NCBI GenBank assembly: GCA_015063245.1 | Contig: SUSV01000002.1 | Span: 62,001-126,000, forward strand | From: Thermoplasmata archaeon | GTDB lineage: Archaea > Thermoplasmatota > Thermoplasmata > Methanomassiliicoccales > Methanomethylophilaceae | DNA: 64,000 bases | Reading direction: 5' to 3' | Part shown: one piece after another, positions 16,354 to 27,980 of the stretch | Position numbering within the stretch: position 1 is the first letter of the stretch | How the letters are laid out: each line of letters opens with the position of its first letter | Notes under the pieces: generated by a model | The model's input: only the letters and a program-made list of their open reading frames with translations | What the model was told of the DNA's origin: nothing | Databases searched by the model: none | Program-made: the position numbers and the translations under genes

Positions 16354-17386
16354 ATCAATCCAAGAGGAATTCAAGAGAAGCGCAGAGACCATCGCCAACA
16401 TCGACCCCAATCAGGTCAGGAAGGCAGCGGACCTCGTTCTGGAATCGTTCCGCAACGGCGGTCAGGTCATCTTCATGGGTAACGGAGGCTCATCCGCCGA
16501 TGCCCAGCACATCGCAGCTGAGTTCTCGGGAAGGTACCTCCTCGAGCGTCCTGCTCTCCCCAGCATATGCCTCTCTAATATCGCACCCGTCACCGCCATC
16601 GGAAACGACTACTCCTATGACGTGGTCTTCAAGAGGCAGATCGAGGCGAACTGCAGGAAGGGCGATGTCGTCATCGGCCTTTCCACCTCGGGCAACTCCA
16701 AGAACGTCGTGCTGGCACTGGAGAAGGCGAAGGAGATCGGAGCCAAGACCATCTCGTTCACCGGAGACGGTGGGAAGCTCAGGGACATGGTCGACTGCGC
16801 CGTCATCATCCCCTCCAAGGAGACCCCGCGTATCCAGGAAGGCTACCTCTGTGCGTGCCACACCATGTGCGGCATCGTCGAGAGGGAGATGTTCGGGAAC
16901 CGAGCGGTGTTCATAGATCGCGACGATACGATCGCGAAGGATGTGCCGTACTGTCACGAGCCCGAGAAGTTCATCCTCTATCCCGGTGTGCCGGAGGCCG
17001 TCAAGCGCCTCAACGATGCAGGATTCCTTGTCATAGTGATTACCAACCAGTCCGGACTGGGCAGGGGCTATTTCGACGAGTCGCAGCTCAAAGCTGTACA
17101 CGATAAGATGTGCAGGGACATAGAGGCCGGAGGAGGGCACATCGACGACATATTCTTCTGCCCCCACACCCCCGACGACCACTGCTCCTGCAGGAAGCCT
17201 GAGATCGGGATGGGATTGCAGGCCATCGCGAAGCACGGCATCAATCCGAGGGCATCCTATATGATCGGGGATCACGACAAGGATGTTCAATTCGGGGAGA
17301 GGCTCGGCTGCAAGACCTACAAAGTGGATGAATCGTTCACATTCGTGGATGCAGTTGACGATATTATCACTAAGAACGCCCGCTGA
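16343..17386 (+). CDS. gmhAB: Sedoheptulose-7-phosphate isomerase / heptose bisphosphate phosphatase fusion (GmhA-GmhB)
   Basis: A 347-residue fusion. Residues 1 to about 185 are a GmhA-type SIS domain with 'MGNGGSSADAQHIAAEFSGRYLLERPALP' segments and 'GLSTSGNSKNV'. Residues from about 188 are a GmhB-type HAD phosphatase with 'FIDRDDTI', 'ITNQSGLGRGYF', the zinc-loop residues 'CPHTPDDHCSCRKP' and 'MIGDHDKDV'. Together they isomerise sedoheptulose 7-phosphate and dephosphorylate heptose 1,7-bisphosphate; HddA, encoded by the overlapping upstream gene, acts between them. In most organisms the two are separate proteins. The product would be heptose 1-phosphate, ready for nucleotidyl activation. 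Confidence 0.88.
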   Translation: MTIESIQEEFKRSAETIANIDPNQVRKAADLVLESFRNGGQVIFMGNGGSSADAQHIAAEFSGRYLLERPALPSICLSNIAPVTAIGNDYSYDVVFKRQIEANCRKGDVVIGLSTSGNSKNVVLALEKAKEIGAKTISFTGDGGKLRDMVDCAVIIPSKETPRIQEGYLCACHTMCGIVEREMFGNRAVFIDRDDTIAKDVPYCHEPEKFILYPGVPEAVKRLNDAGFLVIVITNQSGLGRGYFDESQLKAVHDKMCRDIEAGGGHIDDIFFCPHTPDDHCSCRKPEIGMGLQAIAKHGINPRASYMIGDHDKDVQFGERLGCKTYKVDESFTFVDAVDDIITKNAR

Positions 17387-17398
17387 TTCCCCCCATAC

Positions 17399-17408
17399 GT
17401 TATATATG
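17399..17408 (+). promoter_or_regulatory. TATA-like box of the GT2 gene
   Basis: GTTATATATG lies 30-39 bp before the ATG at 17438, giving a leader of only a few bases. Confidence 0.45.
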
Positions 17409-17437
17409 AACCTACCATTCATCGATTCGGTCATAAT

Positions 17438-18208
17438 ATGGCAGGTACCTGCACGATAGTCATCCCCACATACAACGAAGAGATCAACGCCCCAATGATG
17501 GCGAAGGCCATCAGGGAGATGTATCCTGATTTCAAGGTCATGTTCATGGATGACAACTCCACGGACCGCTCCAAGCAGTTCATCGACGAGCTCAACGACC
17601 CTCTCACGCAGATGGTCGTAAGGAAGCCCGAGGAGAGAGGTCTCGCGGCCAGTGTTTTCCAGGGTATCATGGAATGCGGTACCGATTACTTCATGACCGT
17701 CGATTGCGACTTCCAGCACCCTCTCAGCACCGTCAAGGGGATGTATGAGAAGCTGGAGGCCGGAGCGGACCTCGTCATCGGAACAAGGGATGACAGGACC
17801 GCCATGGGATTCAAGCGCTGGGCAGGATCCTGGTGCTTCACCATCTTCGCCAATATGTTCCTTCTTTGGCACAGGAAGCCCAGGTCCAAGGACAACATGA
17901 GCGGGCTCATCGCCGGAAGGACGGATGTATTCGTCCCCGTGATCAAGGACAACTGGGACAAGCTCGAGATGCAGGGATGGAAGGTCCTTCTCGACCTGCT
18001 CAGATGGGGACCCAAGGACATCAAGATCGATGAGGAGCACTACATCTTTGAGAAGAGGGAGGTAGGGGAATCCCACATCAGCCCCAAGGTCGTCATGATG
18101 ACGTTCCACCAGTGCGGATGCGTCGGAAGGGTTTTCGCAAGAATCTATGCCAAGATCAAGAGGATCGACTACTTCTACGATAACGACAAGAAGAAGAAAA
18201 AGCAGTGA
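17438..18208 (+). CDS. Glycosyltransferase family 2 (dolichyl-phosphate mannosyltransferase-like)
   Basis: A 256-residue GT-A enzyme without membrane helices. 'TIVIPTYNEEINAP' at residues 6-19 and 'MFMDDNSTDRS' near residue 36 bind the nucleotide. 'MTVDCDFQHPLS' near residue 88 carries the DxD-like metal site, and 'VIGTRDDR' follows. This matches polyprenyl-phosphate sugar transferases such as Dpm1, which load a sugar onto the lipid carrier at the cytoplasmic face. The tail is lysine-rich. Placed between heptose and phosphonate genes, it may charge the carrier for the polytopic GT-C enzymes nearby. Confidence 0.85.
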   Translation: MAGTCTIVIPTYNEEINAPMMAKAIREMYPDFKVMFMDDNSTDRSKQFIDELNDPLTQMVVRKPEERGLAASVFQGIMECGTDYFMTVDCDFQHPLSTVKGMYEKLEAGADLVIGTRDDRTAMGFKRWAGSWCFTIFANMFLLWHRKPRSKDNMSGLIAGRTDVFVPVIKDNWDKLEMQGWKVLLDLLRWGPKDIKIDEEHYIFEKREVGESHISPKVVMMTFHQCGCVGRVFARIYAKIKRIDYFYDNDKKKKKQ

Positions 18209-18232
18209 ATCCTTTCACTCTTTTCCGAGAAA

Positions 18233-18925
18233 TCAGCGTTCTTTACAGATTAGCAGAGCTTCCAGCAGCTTGAGATCCTCAGGATATGTGATCTTGATGT
18301 TGTCGGATTTGCTCTTGGAGAAGAATATAGTCTTTCCCTGAGCTACGTACAGTTCCGTTGTGGATGCGTATCCCGGGTCACCGTTCTTGAAAGCTTCCTC
18401 GTAGGCTTCGAGGGCCTCTGCGCGGTTGTACATCTGAGGCGTATGCGTCTTCCAGACGGAATCGCGGTCAAGGTATGTATTCGATGAGGCGCCGTCCGTG
18501 CTCTGATATGTGAGTTCCACGGCCTTGATGGCGGATACGGCGTTCCCGTGCTTCTTATACACCCTTCTGCAGTCGTTCAGGATATCATCGTCGATAAGCG
18601 GTCTGTTGGCATCATGGATGATGATGGCTTCGAATTCATCGGGAATGTTCTTGATCCCTATGAATGTGGATTCGAGACCTGTGTTTCCGCCCGGCACGAT
18701 GTCTATGCTCTTGGTGATTCCGTATTTCTCGATGAGGTCCCTCATCAACGACATGTATTCGTGGTTGCATGAGATGCAGATGTGCTCGATCATCGGCGAT
18801 GCTGCCAATTTCTCCAGCGTACGGATCATCAGAGGTTTGCCTAGGACATCGATGAATTGTTTCGGTACACGGGAATCGATCCTGCTTCCGGTCCCTCCGG
18901 CCAATAACACTGCCGCTACCTTCAT
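18233..18925 (-). CDS. IspD/TarI-family cytidylyltransferase
   Basis: A 230-residue nucleotidyltransferase with 'VLLAGGTGSRIDSRVPKQF' at residues 6-24, 'IIIHDANRPLID' near residue 100 and 'KITYPEDLKLLEA' near the end, all typical of IspD and of the ribitol-phosphate enzyme TarI. Archaea make isoprenoids by the mevalonate route, so an IspD role is unlikely. A CDP-linked polyol or sugar, or CMP activation of a phosphonate, fits the surroundings better. A GGTGAT ribosome site precedes the ATG by 6 bp. The phosphonate operon ends just upstream at a strong terminator, so this gene may be transcribed separately. Confidence 0.8.
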   Translation of the reverse strand: MKVAAVLLAGGTGSRIDSRVPKQFIDVLGKPLMIRTLEKLAASPMIEHICISCNHEYMSLMRDLIEKYGITKSIDIVPGGNTGLESTFIGIKNIPDEFEAIIIHDANRPLIDDDILNDCRRVYKKHGNAVSAIKAVELTYQSTDGASSNTYLDRDSVWKTHTPQMYNRAEALEAYEEAFKNGDPGYASTTELYVAQGKTIFFSKSKSDNIKITYPEDLKLLEALLICKER

Positions 18926-18980
18926 GATATATCACCATGGGTGTTCGGTAACACAGGGAAGCGGTATCCGAACATCAGAT

Positions 18981-19007
18981 AAAAAAGATGTATGTTACAT
19001 CTTTTTT
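18981..19007 (-). terminator. Terminator of the phosphonate operon
   Basis: AAAAAAGATGT-ATGTT-ACATCTTTTTT is a perfect 11-bp inverted repeat. Read on the minus strand it ends in a run of six T, the form of an intrinsic terminator, and it lies 36 bp after the stop of the transaminase fusion gene. Confidence 0.65.
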
Positions 19008-19042
19008 CATTTTCTGCTATCACCATCTGCTATTCAGGACGT

Positions 19043-21992
<2,950 letters not shown>

Positions 21993-21997
21993 ATGAA

Positions 21998-23302
21998 TCA
22001 CTTGAATTCGGGTATGAGTGTGAGTATCTGCTTGATGGGCATGCACATGTCGTCCGCCTCGAGCGACCTTTCGTTCTCGAGGATGCACTCGGCAACCTTC
22101 ACCATTGCGGGGTAGGATGCCCTCAGCATGTGGTTGGCGTAGATGATGATGTTGGCGCCCCATTCCTGGAACTCCTTCTCCTTGAACTGGTTGTAAGTGG
22201 TGGGGACCAGCACGATGGGTGTGGATTTGTTGGTCTCCCTGAACCTTGTGCAGAACTCCTTGATGTCCATTCCGGACTTGTCCTTGCTGTGAATCATGAT
22301 TCCGTCAGCTCCTGCCCCGACGTAAGCGTGAGCACGTTCGAGCGCCTCATCGACGGAATGCCCTGCGATGATGCTCTCGAGGCGAGCGATGATCATGAAG
22401 TCCTTGGTGAGCTGTGCGTTCTTTCCCGCATGGATCTTGTCGCAGAACTCGTCGATCGGTGCGAGGTTCTGCTCAACTGATGTCCCGAAGAGCGAGTTCC
22501 GCTTCAATCCGACCTTATCCTCGATGATGACAGCGGAGATTCCGTTGCGCTCGAGTGTGCGCACTGTGAAGACGAAGTGCTCCATCTTCCCGCCGGTGTC
22601 CCCGTCGTAGATGAGGGGTTTGGTCGTGCATTCAAGGATGCTGGTGAGGTTCTGCATACGCGTTGTGAGGTCGACAGCCTCGATGTCGGGCTTTCCCTTG
22701 CTTGTGGAGTCGGTGAGGCTCGATGACCACATCCCGTCGAAGTAGTGGAGGCCGTCATCCTTCTCTATCTCGGTGTGCTCCACGATGAGTCCCGAGATTC
22801 CTGAATGGACCTCCATGATCCTTATCAGGGGTTTGGCTTCAAGCAGCCTCCTGAGGCTGGAGAGCCTCCTCTCCGGCGTTATTCCGAATTCACGGCGTGC
22901 GGTGTTGATGACCGATCCTGTGATTCCCCTGGTGTAGGGTATGTCCACGACCTCTCCTCCCCATTCCGAGACGATCTTGATCGTCTCTTCCCTGATGGTG
23001 CTCATCGAATTGCTGACCCAATCGTCTCCGTGGACGACGTATCTGGGCTTGTACTTGCGGAGATTGTCCTCTCCGCACCAGTCCTCCTGGGGGACGACCA
23101 TTTCCACATTCTTGATGTTCTTGATGATGATCTCCCTTTTATCGTAATCGAGGAAGGGAGGGTGCTGACGTGACAGGATAGCCTTGTCAGTGAGAAGCCC
23201 AACGATGACCTTTCCTCTTTTGGAAGCCTCGTTTATGATGTTGAGGTTCCCAGGGTGGATAACATCTCCAACCAGTGTTACATACGAAAATGTGTCTCCC
23301 AT
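21998..23302 (-). CDS. pepM: Phosphoenolpyruvate mutase with N-terminal cytidylyltransferase-like domain
   Basis: A 434-residue protein. Residues 1 to about 140 are a TagD/Fom1-type cytidylyltransferase-like domain whose HxGH motif reads 'HPGNLNII', so the second histidine is asparagine. Residues from about 155 are PEP mutase of the isocitrate-lyase superfamily with 'YDGDTGGKMEHF' and the diagnostic EDKxxxKxxS loop 'IEDKVGLKRNSLFG'. It converts PEP to phosphonopyruvate, the entry to nearly all natural phosphonates. The start at 23302 is favoured over 23371 because a TATA-like box sits at 23337-23346. It is first gene of a three-gene operon. Confidence 0.92.
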   Translation of the reverse strand: MGDTFSYVTLVGDVIHPGNLNIINEASKRGKVIVGLLTDKAILSRQHPPFLDYDKREIIIKNIKNVEMVVPQEDWCGEDNLRKYKPRYVVHGDDWVSNSMSTIREETIKIVSEWGGEVVDIPYTRGITGSVINTARREFGITPERRLSSLRRLLEAKPLIRIMEVHSGISGLIVEHTEIEKDDGLHYFDGMWSSSLTDSTSKGKPDIEAVDLTTRMQNLTSILECTTKPLIYDGDTGGKMEHFVFTVRTLERNGISAVIIEDKVGLKRNSLFGTSVEQNLAPIDEFCDKIHAGKNAQLTKDFMIIARLESIIAGHSVDEALERAHAYVGAGADGIMIHSKDKSGMDIKEFCTRFRETNKSTPIVLVPTTYNQFKEKEFQEWGANIIIYANHMLRASYPAMVKVAECILENERSLEADDMCMPIKQILTLIPEFK

Positions 23303-23336
23303 AATATTACCGGCTATGTCAGCTATGGGCGACGCG

Positions 23337-23346
23337 GATATATTGT
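23337..23346 (-). promoter_or_regulatory. TATA-like box of the phosphonate operon
   Basis: CAATATATCC on the minus strand lies 35-44 bp before the ATG at 23302, giving a short leader. It sits inside the longer track ORF, which argues against that upstream start. Confidence 0.45.
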
Positions 23347-23434
23347 TTACGTTTCTTATAGTCGCGCGCACGCATATCGGGACTCAGAAAAAGAGCTGAG
23401 GCTGTTAGAATCCGGCGCAGCATTGTTCCAGCAA

Positions 23435-23444
23435 TTTTAAAATA
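23435..23444 (+). promoter_or_regulatory. TATA-like box of the flippase gene
   Basis: TTTTAAAATA lies 24-33 bp before the TTG start at 23468, consistent with a leaderless transcript diverging from the phosphonate operon. Confidence 0.45.
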
Positions 23445-23467
23445 AGGTACGGGCATGAAACATCGGA

Positions 23468-24946
23468 TTGGTAGGTCAATTGCTAGTTCGTAACTTCACC
23501 TTCAAAGTCGTGTCCCAGTTAATGGCGGCAATCATGGCATTCGTGTCGTTGTTGGTGATGACCAGATGCGTCCCTAACGAGTACGGGGTGATGATGTGGG
23601 CGCTGGCCCTGGTCAGCCTGGTCAATACGGTTGCCGATTTGGGATTCAACTCAGCCAATCTGAAGTTCATCGCCAAGGAAGGATACGATCAATCCGCATG
23701 CTTCACATCATACATGGTTATCAAGATCGTTCTGACCGTGCTCTTGTCCATCATCACCGTTGCCACGGTCTTCATCATGGCGGAGCTCGACATGAAGGAT
23801 ACAGAGGCGCTCCATGTCTGCCTTGTCCTTCTGATCTATCAGATCATCTCGAACGTCCAGTTCGCGATATACTATACGCTGGACGGACTGATGCTCAGCG
23901 GCAAGAGCGCGATCCTTACCATAGTCGAATGTTTCCTGAGGAACCTGATCCTGATCATCTTCGCACTGATGGAATCGGATGCGATGACCCTGGCAAGCGC
24001 TTATGTCTACGCTACGATCGTATCAGTCATAATCAGTGTGATAATGGTCCATTCGGCCGGAATAAGATTGGTCAGGCCGAAATACCTTCGCGAGTACATC
24101 GTGTTCGCAGCTCCCTTGGCAGCCGCGCTCATCCTTACCTCCATCCTGACCTATCTGGCGCAGGTTCTCATAGGTCTGTATTACCCGCATCAGGACATCG
24201 AGGTCACGTACTATACGACCGCAGTGGGTGCAATCACCACATTGACCGCGGTCGGAGTATCATTGAACAATGTGCTCCTGCCCCATCTGTCGAAGAACAT
24301 CGCCAACAGGGGGAAGACGGAGTACACGCTCTGGTATCTCGAGAAGATCCTGTGCGTCGTCCTGTTCCCGTTCGTAACATTCCTGATAATACTCGGGCCT
24401 GAGGTGGCGGTTGTTCTGTTCGGGGACCGTCTCGGGCCGTCCGGGGAAATGATCTCGATCCTCGCCATCCATATTATCCCGTTCGTCATCGCAGGGGTGA
24501 TGACCCAGGTGCTTTACGCCATCAACAAGGGTAAGGCATATCTCAGGGCGTCGGTCTTAATGTGCATAATAGCGGTGGCGGGATTCTTCATACTGATACC
24601 CGATGAGACGTTCATGCCGTTCTGTTTCGGACTCAAGGGGGTAGGAGCCGCGATATCGGTCACGGTCTCCTACATGGTGTTCGTCGTGATCCTGATCCTG
24701 ATGGTCAAGAAGATGATCAACCACAAGCTCTATCCCAATATCTGGAAGCTTTTCGTCGCATTCATCATCTCATCTGTTGCGATTTATGCGATAGATCAGC
24801 TCATCAGCATACACGGATTCATACAGCTGGCACTGGCGGGAATATTCATCGAGATTATGTTCCTGGGCACTCTCTACCTCATGAAGGAATTCAGTATGGG
24901 CGAGGTCAGGACGATCTGGAGAAAGTTCAGGAACGACGAGGATTGA
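23468..24946 (+). CDS. Wzx-like oligosaccharide flippase (MOP superfamily)
   Basis: A 492-residue protein with about 14 hydrophobic segments. The TTG start is used because no in-frame ATG precedes the first helix ('FTFKVVSQLMAAIMAFVSLLV'), and a TATA-like box fits it. Conserved features include 'NEYGVMMWALALVSLVNTVADLGFNSA' and a paired arrangement of two six-helix bundles. Such proteins move lipid-linked glycans across the membrane. It is divergent from the phosphonate operon and converges on licD with adjacent stop codons, so it is a good candidate exporter of the phosphonate-modified glycan. Confidence 0.85.
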   Translation: MVGQLLVRNFTFKVVSQLMAAIMAFVSLLVMTRCVPNEYGVMMWALALVSLVNTVADLGFNSANLKFIAKEGYDQSACFTSYMVIKIVLTVLLSIITVATVFIMAELDMKDTEALHVCLVLLIYQIISNVQFAIYYTLDGLMLSGKSAILTIVECFLRNLILIIFALMESDAMTLASAYVYATIVSVIISVIMVHSAGIRLVRPKYLREYIVFAAPLAAALILTSILTYLAQVLIGLYYPHQDIEVTYYTTAVGAITTLTAVGVSLNNVLLPHLSKNIANRGKTEYTLWYLEKILCVVLFPFVTFLIILGPEVAVVLFGDRLGPSGEMISILAIHIIPFVIAGVMTQVLYAINKGKAYLRASVLMCIIAVAGFFILIPDETFMPFCFGLKGVGAAISVTVSYMVFVVILILMVKKMINHKLYPNIWKLFVAFIISSVAIYAIDQLISIHGFIQLALAGIFIEIMFLGTLYLMKEFSMGEVRTIWRKFRNDED

Positions 24947-25735
24947 TCATTTAGGAAGGTCCTTGCTGGACAGTCTGCGGTGCTTCTTCCTCTCACCCTG
25001 ATCCTCAAGATAATCGTTGAGGAGGCTGTACGGGTATCCTGCAGCTCCGGTTCTCTGGTCCTCCGGGGGAGGCGTCATGTAGTCCCCGTAGAAGTTCGTC
25101 AGCATCTCATGGTATTTCTCGGGGAGCGGGATGGTGGTGTCCTCGAAATCCACCACGACCGGTGTGCCGTAATCCGATTTCTTCCAAACGTGCTTCCTCA
25201 CCTGGACCGCCCTCAGCGATACCAGATCCGTCTTAGAAGTGGAGAAGAACCTGATCATCTTCCTGGAGATGAGCTCAATGGGGTAGAAGATGGCCTTCAC
25301 GATACCGCTGTCATGGTCCCCCAGGATCTTGTGGGAAAGCAGCTCGAATCCGCAGAACGGATACATCAGGCCCTGGCGGATGATCGATTTGGGGAAGTCC
25401 ATGAGGACGAACAGGTCGATGAAGGATGCCTTCTGGTTCTTTATGTCCTCGATGAAGTTCTCGGTCCTGATGATGACATGAGGGTGCGAGTCCGCGCTGG
25501 GGTTGTGATAATAGTACTTGTCCTTGTCCAGCTCCGCCTCGAGGACCTCATTGATACGGTCCAGATCCTTAGCGAATATGACAAGGTCGAGGTCGTCATC
25601 CCACGGGATGAATCCTTTGTGCCTGACGGCACCGATGGCCGTACCGTATGCTCCGTAGTAAGGGAGGTCATACTTATCGAGAATCGTGGCTATGTCCTTG
25701 TAGGCTGCCAGCAGTTGACTGTGGTTATCGGTCAT
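24947..25735 (-). CDS. licD: LicD-family phosphotransferase
   Basis: A 262-residue protein with the LicD signature 'GAYGTAIGAVRHKGFIPWDDDLDLVI' near residues 28-53, a nucleotidyltransferase-fold active site with two metal-binding aspartates. LicD proteins transfer phosphocholine or phosphoethanolamine from CDP-linked donors to glycans, and in phosphonate gene clusters they are the expected transferases for CMP-AEP. Here it lies between the flippase and a polytopic glycosyltransferase and near the CMP-AEP genes, so AEP transfer is the best guess. A minus-strand TATA-like box near 25760 predicts a leaderless mRNA from 25735. Confidence 0.85.
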   Translation of the reverse strand: MTDNHSQLLAAYKDIATILDKYDLPYYGAYGTAIGAVRHKGFIPWDDDLDLVIFAKDLDRINEVLEAELDKDKYYYHNPSADSHPHVIIRTENFIEDIKNQKASFIDLFVLMDFPKSIIRQGLMYPFCGFELLSHKILGDHDSGIVKAIFYPIELISRKMIRFFSTSKTDLVSLRAVQVRKHVWKKSDYGTPVVVDFEDTTIPLPEKYHEMLTNFYGDYMTPPPEDQRTGAAGYPYSLLNDYLEDQGERKKHRRLSSKDLPK

Positions 25736-25768
25736 CAGTCCTTTTTATCAGAAATCCTGTATATTAAC

Positions 25769-27076
25769 TCAATCCTGCGCAGGTTTCAGGGACCTGATGA
25801 GCGTTTTCAGCAGGTGGCACGTCAGGATTATGGCGATAGCGCCCTTCAGCGTATCTGCTAGGATGTACTGGACGGTGATCCTCTTTGACTCCCCTTCCAC
25901 GACATCGCCCATGAAGAGGACCGTCAGGAGAGATGCAGCGCACAGCAGTATCAGGTAGATGCGGAGCCTCTTCGGATCGGCTCCGAGCGATTTGAACGAA
26001 TAGACAAGGAACGGGTACATCATCACGATCCACATGACATACTGGGCGCAGAATACCTTGTTGAAGGTCATGAAGATCATGAGCACTATCCCGCAGGCGA
26101 GCAGCATAAGCGGCATGGATCTTTCGGAATCATCTTCGTTCTTGTACATCTTGTAGAGGAAATAGACGATAAAGGCCCCTATGATCAGGAACGTTATCGG
26201 CATGATATAGGGCTCGACCGAATCCGCCAGTGTACCGAACAGGTCCCATGACTCGTTCTCATCCATCCCCACATAGACGAGCGAATCGTCGATGAGGCTG
26301 ACGATCATGAGCGGGATCGCGACCACGCTCTCGATCTCCACACCTCTTCCGGAATGCTGTGTGAGATAGCTGAATGCCGTCGAGGGGTCGTTGATGAGGA
26401 CCGGGAGCTCGATCACGAAGCATACCAGGGCGGTCAGGGCACCGTACTTGAAGAAAGACTTCAGGTCCTTCCTCGCCAGGAACGGGATCAGCAATATGGG
26501 CAGCAGGAAGATGGGGTAGATCTTCGTCATTATCCCCAATGCGAGCAGGACGAAGGCCGGAACATACTTCCTGTCCAGGTAGAAGAGGATCGAGAGGACG
26601 ACGAAGACAGTGGTGATGGTGTCGTTCCTCGCTATGAAGAAGTTGTTGACCCCGATAATCAGGAGCGCGAAGGTGAAATAGACATAGGAATGGCTGATGC
26701 CGCGTGAATCACAGAACTTCAGCAGACCGTGTATCGCCAGCAGCGAGAACAGATACGTCATGATGGCGAAGCTGTAGTTGTATCCGGGCTCCGTCGGCGT
26801 GATGATGTAGGGTATCAGGTCGAGGAAGAAGGCCAGCGGGGGGTATGCGGACGGATCGTCCTCATACGGCATCATCCCGTTGAACATGTTCTCCGCATGC
26901 AGCCAGTACTGATGGACATCGTTCCAGCCGTAGTTGTTGCCGACTATGTCGTTGACGATATCTGTGAGCAGTATGATGAACAGATAAAGGACCGTGTAGA
27001 GGATGTAGAACTGGTAATCCCTGTTCTCCCTAATCCTATCTATGATGCTCGGGGTCTTATCGCTCATCTTACCCAT
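25769..27076 (-). CDS. Polytopic GT-C (GT87/DUF2029-like) glycosyltransferase
   Basis: A 435-residue membrane protein with about 11-12 helices. The first external loop contains 'NDVHQYWLHAENMFNGMMPYEDD' followed by 'YPPLAFFLDL', the acidic-loop-plus-YPP pattern seen in polyprenyl-phosphate-dependent mannosyltransferases. 'LALGIMTKIYPIFLLPILLI' is also typical. It would use a lipid-phosphate sugar outside the membrane, probably one charged by the GT2 enzyme. The start is 27076 or 27067; a TATA-like CCTTTTATATCACC at about 27090 fits either. Confidence 0.75.
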   Translation of the reverse strand: MGKMSDKTPSIIDRIRENRDYQFYILYTVLYLFIILLTDIVNDIVGNNYGWNDVHQYWLHAENMFNGMMPYEDDPSAYPPLAFFLDLIPYIITPTEPGYNYSFAIMTYLFSLLAIHGLLKFCDSRGISHSYVYFTFALLIIGVNNFFIARNDTITTVFVVLSILFYLDRKYVPAFVLLALGIMTKIYPIFLLPILLIPFLARKDLKSFFKYGALTALVCFVIELPVLINDPSTAFSYLTQHSGRGVEIESVVAIPLMIVSLIDDSLVYVGMDENESWDLFGTLADSVEPYIMPITFLIIGAFIVYFLYKMYKNEDDSERSMPLMLLACGIVLMIFMTFNKVFCAQYVMWIVMMYPFLVYSFKSLGADPKRLRIYLILLCAASLLTVLFMGDVVEGESKRITVQYILADTLKGAIAIILTCHLLKTLIRSLKPAQD

Positions 27077-27109
27077 CCGTAGAGGGTCGGTGATATAAAA
27101 GGAAGGGAT

Positions 27110-27949
27110 TCAGGCGTCTTCCGGCGAATAATGGTTGGAGAACACATGGATCCCGTATCCGATGATCAGACCGATGACGATCGCTACGATGCATTGGACC
27201 AGATACTCATCGGAGTCCATGTCCATCAGGCCCTGTACGACGACGGTCACAACCGATCCCAGGGTCAGTCCGAAGATGGCGCAGTATGTGGACCTTCTGC
27301 AGTTGTTGACGAAGTAATCCATCGCCTTCGCGAAGCATATGATCCCGAACAGCGCGCCTAAGATGAGCGGAAGGATATCCATAAGTTCGAACTCGGTAAG
27401 GGAGTCGAGAACGGGGGTGAGAAGACCGAGTGCCAGCAGCATAGTAGAACCGCTGATCCCGGGGGAGAGCGCGCACAGCGCGTAGAGTATTCCGGCCACG
27501 AACATCCCGACCATCCCATAATCCGCATCTTCCGGCTGCGACATGCCGAGGATGAGCACCGCCATCATCACGAGGAATCCGCAGACGAGTGCGAGGATGT
27601 TGTATTTGGTGAGCTTCTTGTCCCCATCCCTAATGTTGACTGCGATGTCGGGCAACTGGACCGAGATGAGGGCACCGAAGAAGAACATGATCGGGATCTC
27701 GTACGATTCGATGAGGAAATCCAGTCCTTTGGCGCAGATGAGAAGCCCGATGACCCCTCCTATTCCCAAGGTCGCGATGAAACCTATGTCCTTGATGAGG
27801 TAGGTCCTGATCTTCGATATGTCGCGGATGAGCCTCTCGTAGACTCTGAAAACGACAGCCATGGTGGCTCCGCTGGCGCCGGGGAGCATCATGAAAATGC
27901 CCATGAGCGTTCCTACGAATACGTTCTTCAGCGCTTCTGCGGTTTTCAT
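27110..27949 (-). CDS. DUF368 polyprenyl-phosphate translocase-like membrane protein
   Basis: A 279-residue protein with about 8-9 helices and the duplicated DUF368 motif: 'MMLPGASGATMAVVFRVYERLI' near residue 21 and 'ALSPGISGSTMLLALGL' near residue 165. Bacterial DUF368 proteins (PopT) flip undecaprenyl phosphate back to the cytoplasmic face. An archaeal member next to a flippase and GT-C enzymes may do the same with dolichyl phosphate. The ATG at 27949 is preferred over the adjacent TTG, and GATTTATATT at 27971-27980 is a good TATA-like box. Confidence 0.82.
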   Translation of the reverse strand: MKTAEALKNVFVGTLMGIFMMLPGASGATMAVVFRVYERLIRDISKIRTYLIKDIGFIATLGIGGVIGLLICAKGLDFLIESYEIPIMFFFGALISVQLPDIAVNIRDGDKKLTKYNILALVCGFLVMMAVLILGMSQPEDADYGMVGMFVAGILYALCALSPGISGSTMLLALGLLTPVLDSLTEFELMDILPLILGALFGIICFAKAMDYFVNNCRRSTYCAIFGLTLGSVVTVVVQGLMDMDSDEYLVQCIVAIVIGLIIGYGIHVFSNHYSPEDA

Positions 27950-27970
27950 CAAGCCTCAATATATGAACTC

Positions 27971-27980
27971 AATATAAATC
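27971..27980 (-). promoter_or_regulatory. TATA-like box of the DUF368 gene
   Basis: GATTTATATT on the minus strand lies 22-31 bp upstream of the ATG at 27949, implying a leaderless transcript. Confidence 0.45.

Noticed and set aside
16490-18109. 539-aa minus-strand ORF
   Set aside because: It is antisense to the gmhAB and GT2 genes, which have clear motifs; its translation has no fold-like pattern and mirrors the codon bias of the other strand.
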